Positions 1-7,900 of a DNA stretch of 11,522 nt are shown here, piece by piece. The position numbers and the translations under genes are program-made. A model generated the notes under the pieces. The model saw only the letters and a program-made list of their open reading frames with translations, had not been told where the DNA came from and made no database searches. The DNA lies in the NCBI GenBank assembly GCA_002887195.1, contig PJAB01001909.1, forward strand, positions 1 to 11,522, given 5' to 3'. The stretch's first letter is position 1, and each line of letters opens with the position of its first letter. This DNA comes from Chrysochromulina parva (Eukaryota; Haptophyta; Prymnesiales; Chrysochromulinaceae).

Positions 1-1
1 G

Positions 2-224
2 GGGGACGGCTGGCACGGAGCGTATGTGACGATCAATGGCGTCAACTACGGCATGGCCTTCACCGCAGGGTACTCGCAGACGCATGCATTCCAAGTCGGC
101 CCATCGCCGCCGCCACCATCACCGCTGCTGCCATCCCCGCCGCCGCCGCCCTTGCCGCCTCCTCCGCCCTCACCACCGCCGCCATCGCCCTCACCACCAC
201 CACCATTGCCACCGCCGTCGGCTT

Positions 225-278
<54 letters not shown>

Positions 279-1861
279 CATCGCCCTCCCCGCCGCCGCT
301 GCCATCGCGGCCACCGCCGCCGCCGCCGCCGCCGTCCCACCCGCCACCACCATTGCCACTGCCGCCGCCTTCGCCTTCGCCGCCGCCTTCGCCGCCGTCG
401 CCTTCAATCTCCCAACCGCCACTACCATCGCTGCCACCACCATCGCCGCCGCCACCCTCCTCGCCGCAGCCACCCCCGCCGCCGCCGCCCTCGCCACCGC
501 CGCCCTTACCGCGGCCTTCGCCATCGCCTTCGCCATCGCCGCCGGCGATGAGCGTCGTCGGATTCACCCTCGAGCTCGCCGGTGACGTCTCTTCATTCAC
601 CCCAAGCGTACAGACCGAGATGAAGAGCGCGATCGCAGCGAGGGCGGGAGTCGATCCATCGGCAGTGGAGGTGGCTGTATCGCCGGGCAGCGTCATCATC
701 GACGTGAGCATCCAGACGACCACAGTGACGGCGACCTCGGTGCAGTCGATGATGGCCAGCGCGACGAGCAGCCCAAGCAGCGCGACCGCCATGCTCGCGA
801 GCATCACCGGCATCTCAATCGCCGTGCTCGCAGTCGTGACGCCACCTTTTGTCGCCGACGTCGCACCACCTCCACCGCCGCAACCATCGCCACCTCCACC
901 CATTTCACCGGGGACAGATGCATCGTCTGTCGAGACGAGCGGATCCACGAGCTTTGTAGTCCCCATCACCATCACCCTCGCCATCGTTCTCGCACTTGCT
1001 TTCGTCTTCATGAGCCGCCTTCGCTGCCGTCCCGACAACACGCGGCGCTCGATGATGACGACCCCAGCGGTGAGTGCGGAGGAAGCTGGGGTCCCCAGAG
1101 CCGGTGGCGGTGGCAGCGGCGGCAGCGGCAGCGGCGGCAGCGGCGGCGGCGGCTGCGGTGGCGGTGGCGGTGGCGGTGGCGGTGGCGGTGGCGGTGGCGG
1201 CGGTAATGGGGCGGAGCGCTCGTCGAGGACTCACTCAGTTGTGACGGCGCTGCCAGTAGGAGTCCCCATCACCACCCCGTCTGAGCCGCCCCAGTTCCCA
1301 CAGGTGGTTGGTGGCCCGGTGGTTGGTGTCCCGTGGTTGGATGGACCGATGGTTGGTGCTCCTGTGAAGCCGGAGCATGCCCCAACTCCGATGCCGTCAT
1401 GGGTGCCCATAATCTCTGTCGACGAGGCACTGGAGTCGATGCGCAACCAAATGCCATGGTTGTTCCGGCGTGTGCCAGAAGGGCAGGTGCCCACTCCACA
1501 GGCGCACGGTACTGAGATGTCGAGTGTGCGAAGCTACGGACGACCATACTCAGCCAATCGGCCGGTTGTCTCCAAACCCGCCTTGGGTAGCCCCGGTGGC
1601 TCCACCTCGAGTTCCTCTACCTCGCGCTCCTCTACCTCGGAGTCAGCACCGACTCTCCAGCGGTTCGAAGACGAATTAGGCGCGACCTTCGACGGCGACC
1701 CATTTCCCTCATCCAAGGTGGACCAAATAATGGGCAAAATGAGGGAAATGGGCTTCAAAGAATTCAGTCGTGACGACGCGCGCGTAGCCGTCGAGAATTT
1801 CGGCAACGACCTCAGCGTCGACATGATCGTGGAGAGGATTCTCGGCACCTGGCCCTGCTGA
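2..1861 (+). CDS. Proline-rich, membrane-anchored algal surface protein with C-terminal UBA-like domain (5' partial)
   Basis: The frame is open from the left edge (619 codons to TGA at 1859-1861). No ATG or signal peptide is seen at the left edge, so the start lies outside. Counting residues from base 2: a DGWHGAYVTINGV stretch (about 2-14), typical of the DGW-type modules in algal secreted proteins; a Pro/Ser-Pro tract (about 34-182) with a run of 18 prolines; a globular region (about 183-284, GFTLELAGDVSSF...GVDPSAVEV) of the kind repeated in algal cell-surface proteins; a second short Pro tract; one transmembrane segment (about 318-338) followed by Arg-rich RLRCR, suggesting a cytoplasmic C-terminus; a Gly-rich tract (about 367-402); Ser/Thr-rich linker; and a UBA-like segment (about 573-615, REMGF motif). 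A cell-wall or scale-associated role is inferred from the Pro-rich ectodomain. The UBA assignment is by pattern only. Third positions become less GC-biased in the C-terminal part. Confidence 0.85.
101..546 (+). repeat. CCG/CCA-rich low-complexity tract encoding the Pro/Ser-Pro domain
   Basis: Nearly every codon is a proline codon, interrupted by Ser, Leu, His or Arg; bases 227-280 are 18 proline codons in a row. The tract creates long meaningless open frames (His/Arg-rich, Ala-rich and Gly-rich) in other phases and on the other strand. It is the expected site of length polymorphism and of assembly error. Confidence 0.95.
1100..1207 (+). repeat. GGYGGC microsatellite encoding the Gly-rich juxtamembrane tract
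   Basis: Irregular GGCAGC units pass into a clean GGTGGC hexanucleotide repeat (about 1156-1205). It encodes Gly with scattered Ser and one Cys, between the transmembrane segment and the Ser/Thr-rich linker of the surface protein. Its length is a multiple of three, so copy-number change would keep the frame. Confidence 0.95.
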
Positions 1862-2215
1862 AGCATGTGTTACTGTGTGGACTGTGCAAGGTTTCTGTCA
1901 TTCCGTGCGTTGATGTTCACATGATTGTACGGCCCGAATGAGGAATGTTGCGAGACGATGCTCGGGCTGGGGCCTGGGCGTACACGAGGGTACGGTACTG
2001 AACCGTCGGAACATGCGTTATTTCAGCTTGAAAAGCGATTGTCGCATGTCGGGGCGCGTTACTTGGCTGGTGCGCCACAGTGGCTGTATGTACCACCTGA
2101 GTCTCGCCTCAGTTAAAGTTGAAGTTAAAGTGAGACAGTCAGTCGGTCAGTCAGGATTGTGGAATTCCTACGCCGCAACGCGCGCAACACGGCGCGTACA
2201 CGCAACTCAAAAGCT
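1862..2215. other. Convergent intergenic spacer
   Basis: This lies between the stop of the surface-protein gene and the stop of the DTW gene, so it should hold both 3' UTRs. It is less GC-rich than the flanking genes. No AATAAA or TGTAA polyadenylation signal is evident on the + strand. Short open frames exist but have no coding bias. The only structure is the short repeat block at 2111-2154. Confidence 0.7.
2111..2154. repeat. Short direct repeats in the 3' spacer
   Basis: AGTTAAAGT occurs at 2111 and again at 2123 (12 bp period). It is followed by a block of CAGT/CGGT tetramers at 2136-2154. The block lies just downstream of the DTW stop when read on the minus strand, so it probably falls in that gene's 3' UTR. 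No function is evident. Confidence 0.75.
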
Positions 2216-3919
2216 TCACGCCGCCGCAGCCTGCGCCTCCCCTGCGAGCCATCGAGTTGTGGAGCGGTACCGCTTCTTCTTCTGATCCTTCTGACGGTTC
2301 CAAAACTTCTCTCCGCCAGTCTCGAGCAGCAGCAGCGAGAGTGGCCACCGAGCGACCTCGACGCCGTGCTCGACGTGGCTCACGCCGTCCGCGCCCTCGG
2401 TCTTAAGAGGCCCCGAGGCAATGAGCGCGGCCTCAGTCTCCATCGCGTCCGGTCCTCGCTCGTGTAGCTGCCAGTGCAGCGACACGCCCCACACTCGCGG
2501 CTGCTCGCGGAACAAGCTGCTGATCAGATCGCGACCTCGCACGCTCATGGGCCCCTTGCCGAGGGCATGGCCCAAGCCCCGCGCGCGACGACGGTACGGG
2601 TCGGTCGGCGACTTTGGCTGGAGCTCGCCACTCACCTGCGGAATTCTGGCCTCCAACGGTCGGTTGAGTGGCATCTCCGCGATAAACGTTTCAAGGTAGC
2701 CGCTGAGCGGCTCGACGACGTCGGCGGCATCGCCGAGGTCGAGAGCCAGCTGTGCATACCTGATATCGGAGGCGAACGAGACGCCATCAGTGGACTGGGA
2801 ATCAGGCCATCGGCGGATAGGCAATCAGGAGGCCATCGACGGTTTGGCAATCAGGAGGCCATCGGCGGTTTGGCAATCAGGAGGCCATCGGCGGATTGGC
2901 AATCAGGAGGCCATACGCGGTTTGGCAATCAGGAGGCCATCAGTGGCTATCGGCCTCGCTCAGGTCGAGCGCCTCTGCTGTGCGTACGCTTCGATGGTGG
3001 AGATGCGCCCAGCCTCCTCACGCGCCTTTCCTTGCTTGCGCACGGCGGTGCCGAAGACGCTGCGCTCCGATCCGGCCTTGGGTGAGATGACCACCTTGGG
3101 CACCGCGTCTGGTAAGGTGCGAAAGATCTGGCGCACTTGGTTCCAAGTACCGTCGAGCAGAACGATGTCCAAGCAAGGCGACGGCGGCACTCGACCCGTC
3201 GAGGACGGCTGCTGCTCCGATGCGCTGCTGCCGCTGGCCCCAGACGCCGGTGAGGCCGTGGCTGGAATGCGAGCCACGCGCTCGAGCAGCGCGGCGGGCG
3301 TGAGCGCATCGGGAGACGGGTAGAGCACGGCGGTCGTCGGCTGGCGGCACAGCTGCTCGAGCTCCTCATCGTGCGCTGGCAGGCCGGAGACGAGGAGCGT
3401 CGCGCGCGGATGGGCGAGCAGAAGCAGTTTGCCTGTCGCGGTCGTGCGCAGCACCTCCTTGCAGTGCGTCACCACCCAGAGGCGGTGCGACAGCGCCAGC
3501 GGCGGCATCTGGGTGCAAATGCACGGGTTGAGCGTGCAGGCGAGGCATGCGCCATAGCGACGGCACTTATTCAGCATCGATGTCACCGCATTCCCGACCT
3601 GCATCGCGTGCCGCTCGGCGAGGGGCACGTCCTCGCCAAAGGCAGCGTCGTGGTCACGAGAAGCAGTGCAGGCGGCAATGGACGCGAAGCGAGCGAGCAA
3701 TCGACCACGAGGCGACGACTCCTCACTGATGTCGTCTCCCGAGGCGCCGTTTGATGTGGGCGCTCTAGGGCTCAGCTCGCCAGTGCGAACGCTGCTGATG
3801 AGCGCTTCGAGCTGCCGCAGCGTTGTGGCCGATCCCATGTGAACATGAGAGAAGTCACGCGAGGACGGCGTCGACGGCGAGCTGTGGGGAACATCGGGGG
3901 AGCCTTGCCTTGCATGCAT
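2216..3919 (-). CDS. DTW-domain tRNA-uridine aminocarboxypropyltransferase (two exons)
   Basis: Exon 1 is 3919-2988 and exon 2 is 2759-2216, giving about 491 aa. The family transfers the 3-amino-3-carboxypropyl group of S-adenosylmethionine to a tRNA uridine (acp3U; bacterial TapT, animal DTWD1/DTWD2). Visible hallmarks, numbered from an upstream in-frame ATG at 4009: a Cys cluster (C149, C155, C158, C163, C165) in the position of the family's zinc-type motif; THCKE (181-185) for the usual QHPxE; the signature DGTWNQ (286-291); and STIEA (337-341), at the exon 1 end. Splicing continues the frame as EAYAQLALDLGD, the helix expected after STIEA; unspliced, the frame stops at 2960. I prefer the ATG at 3919 (A at -3, preceded by pyrimidine-rich, GC3-poor sequence like a 5' UTR); from 4009 it would be 521 aa with a 30-residue leader that could be a targeting peptide. 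The last 130 or so residues match no family I know. Confidence 0.9.
2760..2987 (-). other. 228 bp GT-AG intron of the DTW gene, phase 2
   Basis: On the minus strand the donor is GAAGC|GTACGC (GT at 2987-2986) and the acceptor is ATATCAG|GTATGC (AG at 2761-2760). The join restores a single frame across the STIEA motif into the following helix. About four fifths of the intron is the 26 bp array at 2771-2949. The 11 bp after the donor (2987-2977, GTACGCACAGC) and the 11 bp after the acceptor (2759-2749, GTATGCACAGC) differ at one base. CTGAT, a good branch-point match, occurs in each well-kept repeat unit. Confidence 0.85.
2771..2949. repeat. 26 bp minisatellite, about seven units, inside the DTW intron
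   Basis: On the + strand, five well-matched units start at 2820, 2846, 2872, 2898 and 2924 (consensus GGCAATCAGGAGGCCATCGG followed by CGGTTT). They are preceded by a 23 bp degenerate unit (2797-2819) and a more diverged 26 bp unit (2771-2796). Units abut directly with no spacers. Differences cluster in the second half of the unit. Confidence 0.95.
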
Positions 3920-4012
3920 TGTGAATAAAGAGGTGGGAAGGGGGTGTTTGCAGGAAGATGCGGGATTGAAAGAAAGGGTTTTTGAAAAGCACGCCAGCGT
4001 TCGTGCCATGCA

Positions 4013-4729
4013 TCAGGAAGGCCTCTCGTTGATATCCCTGCGCAGGCGGCCGGGTAGGGTGTTCGCAACGCCGCATGTAATTGGCGGATCGCCGCCCGCG
4101 GATGCCACTCCCTCCTGCCGGATGCGCCGCATGTCCGCCATGACACTCTTGACGCCGCTCATGTACTTGTCCGCCTGTGGCACGTGGACGACGCCTTCGA
4201 TGCCGCGTGGTGCCAGCCGCCCTTGCGGTCGAAGATTGATTTCGCTGCGTCAAAGGAGGCCTTCTTCTTGTAGTCGCTGCGCTTGCCGGGTGGGCCGATC
4301 ACGCTCTCGTACTCGGCGAGAAACCAAACATTCGCGTCGCTCGGCTCCTGCGCCTCGACGCGCGGCCGGCATCGGGGGGCGAACTGGGGAGCTGAGAGTC
4401 GGAGTGAGTGCCGGCGGTGGGCTGGGATGCGAGGTGCGTGCGGCAAGGCAGGCGCGAACCTCTCATGCAAGTACCGCCTCTCATCACACGCCCTACCCTA
4501 CCCCTGGGCAGCGAGTCCGAGGAGCTCCCCGCGCCTCGGGACTCGTGCATCTCGAGGTTCCACGAGGCGCCCGTCTCCTTCGCCTCCTTGGTCTGCTCGA
4601 TCGCCGCGGTGAGCTTCCCGAGTTCCCGTGGGAGGGGGCGGGCTCCAACTCGAAGGCGGAGGCGGCCGTCGAGCAAACGTTGGACTTGGGCATGAAGAAC
4701 GGGTGCATCGGGGGCTCGTTCGGCTGCAT
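4013..4729 (-). pseudogene. Frame-disrupted gene of unknown function (pseudogene or sequence indels)
   Basis: Three GC3-saturated coding stretches lie on this strand. The first starts at ATG 4729 (A at -3) and reads MQPNEPPMHPFFMPKS to about 4640. The second starts near 4620 (LGKLTAAIEQTKEAKE, then WNLEMHESRG) and continues, through a plausible 110 bp phase-1 intron (4501-4392, GTAGGG...CTCTCAG), into SDANVWFLAEYESVIG and KKASFDAAKSIFDRK. The third begins near 4205 (GIEGVVHVPQADKYMSG) and ends at TGA 4015-4013. Moving from stretch one to two and from two to three needs a one-base shift, beside a C run and a G run, with no GT...AG pair to explain it. HPFF near the N-terminus is faintly PIP-box-like and ASFDAAKSIFDRK faintly recalls the second half of a WGR domain; neither is strong enough to name a function. 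A CT tract ending in CTCTAG just before the ATG could be a splice acceptor, which would add an upstream exon. Confidence 0.45.
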
Positions 4730-4999
4730 TCTCTAGAGAGAGTGAGAGAGAGAGAGTGGGTGAGTGACACAGAAAAAGCGCTAAAACCCCGTCGGGCTGC
4801 ACACGCCGTCCGTTCCGCCTCCTCCGAACCCTTGAGGCGTCATCCTTGGCCACTAGCTGGTCGTCGATCGGCGCAGGGGGAGCGCGTCGGCGATTTTTGA
4901 TTCCCGGTCACAAACCACAGGTTACCGGTACATTATCATTCACGCGGCCAAGTTGTGCTCACGCCGCTTTTGCCGCGCGGGGCCCGCTGGTCGTCTGGC
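4730..4999. promoter_or_regulatory. Divergent intergenic interval, probable promoter region for both flanking genes
   Basis: The minus-strand fragmentary gene starts at 4729 and the giant + strand gene at 5000, so this 270 bp interval should hold both 5' UTRs and promoters, unless the minus-strand gene has an upstream exon here (an ATG on that strand lies at 4843). An AT-richer patch ACATTATCATT at 4930-4940 lies about 60 bases before the + strand ATG. No TATA box or other core element can be assigned with confidence. Confidence 0.4.
4735..4758. repeat. GA/CT microsatellite
   Basis: A (GA)n tract on the + strand appears on the minus strand as a CT tract ending in CTCTCTAG, four bases before the ATG at 4729. 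It is either a pyrimidine-rich 5' leader or promoter element, or the polypyrimidine tract and AG of a 3' splice site for the minus-strand gene. Confidence 0.85.
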
Positions 5000-7900
5000 A
5001 TGCCATCAGAACTATCAGTCGGCCAGACTGGCGGCCTATCGTCCACGGCCAATCTGGCGTACGGCCTGCGCGCCAGCGATGAGCGGCTGCGGCCGCAGCC
5101 GTCGCGACCGGCGCCCGCTGCGGCGCCACCCGCCGCGGCCGTAGTCGAAGAGGCATCTACGATCATCCAGGCTGCCGCACGTTCTCGGGGCGTGCGGCGC
5201 GACGCCGAACGGAGCGAGAAGTGGCTCGGGGACCTCACGCGTAGCAGCGCCAAGCTCGACGCCAAGGCGCTCGGAGAGCTCGGCGACGGCAAGCGATCGA
5301 TCCCGGGCCCGCTGCTTGGCGTCGCCGGGCGCACCCAGTTTGCGCGCGCGGCGGAGGAGAAAATCGCCGCCGAGCGCGCCAAGACCCTGGCGGAGTCGAA
5401 TCCGGGTAGGTCTGCGCGCAAAGCCAGATCGGGTCCGGGCGGCACGGGCATCGGCCTACGAGGAGCCGTGGGTGCCGTGCGAGCCGCCAACGCGTTCTCC
5501 AAGTCGAGCTCGAGCTCGACCTCGCAAGGCATGAAGACCTTCCGGAAGGCGAACATCGACTTCGTGAAGGAGGGCATCCTGGGGCCGCTCATCGACCGCG
5601 CGGCCCGGCTCGGCGAGGGCATCCTCGCGGCGCGTGTGCGCCAGGCGGAGTTCGAGAGCAGGCTGCTACCCAAGCCCGTATGCGTCGCGTCGCTCTTCGG
5701 AACGGCGGTGGCGACGGGCGACGCGCACTCGAGCCTCGCATTCCTCGAGCAGGACGGGCTTGGGGTGCTCGCCTCGCGCGCCGAGCTCCTCCAGCTCTCG
5801 ATGCACACCTGCCCGCTCCCCCAGCTCGGGCTGCAGCCGCTCGTGCGCCAGACCGCTCAGCAAGCGTCCGAGCTGCCCACGACGGCGCCGATCCACTCGG
5901 TCTGTGTGGATGCGGCGACGGCGCGCGTGTTCGCGCTGCACACGGACGGCGTCATGCTCGTCTGGGGCGCCCGGCACGGCGAGCTGCGCCACTCGGCGCC
6001 GCTGCTGCCGCCGCCCGCGATGCAATCCGCACCCACCGAGCCGCTCATCGCTGTCGATGAGGAGTCCCAACTACTTCTCTTCGATTGCAGCTGGCACGAC
6101 GGCACGGTGCGCGTCCTCGAGCCCCTCTCGCTCGACACACTCTCGTCCGTCTCGGTCGCGCTGCCGGGCGAGCCGCCCGGCACCCGTCGTGTCGCGCACC
6201 TCGCATACATCGAGCTCGTGCAGCTTCTCCTTCTCTCACTCGAAGGGTCGGCCGCCGTGCTCGCCTTCGACGCCGGCTCAGGCGCATTGCGCGCCGAGTT
6301 GGGCGGTCACCTGGGTGCGCCGCCGCGCCTTCAGTGGCTGCTGCGCCTGCAACGGCTCGCGACGCTCGGCGGGGGGACGCCGCCCTTCGGAGACGCTTCC
6401 GCGGGCGGCGACTGTTCAGTGCGAGTGTGGAGTCTGACCCCACGCCGCGCCAACCCGCCACCCAACGACTACTTTGCCGAGGTCCAGCGCCAAGCGGCGG
6501 CCAAGCGCGAGGCTGAAGGCAAGCGCGGCGACCCCAGCGGCGTGGGCGATGGCCCGCCCGCCATCGAGGTCGTGTGTGAGCGCGTGCTCACTGGGCACAC
6601 GGCCGCCGTGACGGACGTGACCTTCCTGCCCGACTCGGCGCTCCTCGTCACATCAGCCATGGACTGCTCAGTGCGCTTCTGGGACGTGGACGCGATGCCG
6701 CACCCGCTCACTGCGCCCGAGGGTGGCGCTCACGTGCGCGTCGGGCCAGGCCGTTACGAGCCCATGCGCCCCGAGTGGACAGTGACGAACCCGCCGTACG
6801 TGAATTGCCTCGTCATACACACCGCCGAGCCCCCCCTGCGCCTGGGTGTCGTTACCGGCTGGAGAGGGCCCGAAGGGTTGCTTGTGCTCACGGCCCGTGG
6901 CACCCCGTTCAAGGGCAAGGCGGTGGTGGGGCCGCCTTCATCGAACTCTCCACCCCCCGGCGGCCACCTCGCCCTCTGGGCGGTGACGCGAGCTCTCCTC
7001 CAGATCGAGGCAGCTCGCTTTGACGAGATCCTCGATAAGGATACGTACGCGACGCTCGAGGCGACCGCCGCGAAGGATTGGCGCGCCGCGCTCCTCCGGC
7101 TACGCGCGGCCGAGGCGGGGCTGGGCGATGTCGTTGCGAACGCACGCCGGACGCACGACTCGGCGCGTACGGCGCGGATGGAACTGCTCCGCCACGCCTC
7201 CCTCCACCGCGCCTCGCTCGCGGACTCGCTCGATGAAAGCCTGCTGCGTCAGGTACAATTGATTTCGATGGATTGCGATGGATTGCGATTGAGTACGATT
7301 GAGTACGATTGAGTACGATTGAGTACGATCAGCTGACATGCGCCAACGAGTGCCTGCTGCGCTACCTGCTGCGCCAGGTCTTCTTCTATGCGGTGCGCGA
7401 GGCGGAGGCGCTCGAGGCGCGCGCGCGCAATCGGCCCAAGCACGAAGGGGCGCCCTCGCTCACGCTCACCCAGGTCTACTCGATCTGCCGCGAGCACCAG
7501 CTGCTGTGCACGCCCCTGAACAACCTCCAGTCGCTCCGGCGCTGGCTGGCCGAGCTGCGCGAGTTCAAGCCGTCCGCCGCCTCGAAGCGGGCGGCCCAAA
7601 AGGGGCTGATCGAGAAGCCCGCGCCCGACGGCGGCGTGCCCGCCGAAAAGATGCGCTACCCTTGGCAGGTCGAGCCCGGGCTGCCCCCGCCCGACAACAC
7701 CGGCGAGGTGTACGGCAACGGCGCGCGCATTGACGAATTCGTGTTCACGCGGCTCGTCAAGGATTTGGATCCGATCGAACGGCTGCGGGACGATGCACAC
7801 GCGCTGGGTACGACGGTGGCGTACCTCGTGAAGCAGTGCGCAACCCCGCGCCACGCGGCGCGCTTTGCCGCTGAGGGCCGCGCCGCACGCTGGGAGGCGC

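Noticed and set aside
46..1041. 331-residue open frame on the minus strand, Gly-rich
   Set aside because: It is the mirror of the Pro-codon tract of the surface protein; CCG/CCA repeats read as Gly codons on the other strand. It has no domain of its own.
1992..2006. Small hairpin ACGGT/ACCGT with a 5 base loop
   Set aside because: Five-base arms with no T run; such short palindromes are expected by chance and there is no bacterial-type terminator context.
2771..2949. CRISPR-like array
   Set aside because: The 26 bp units abut with no spacers, the region is inside a eukaryotic intron, and there are no cas genes.
3921..4736. 271-residue open frame on the plus strand
   Set aside because: It begins with GTG, is rich in Arg/Ser without domains, and runs antisense to minus-strand stretches with better coding bias.
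7338..7733. Separate gene starting at ATG 7338
   Set aside because: Its frame (GARGGGARGARAQSAQARRG) is Ala/Arg low-complexity. The frame starting at 7333 without its own nearby ATG has natural composition and continues to the window edge.
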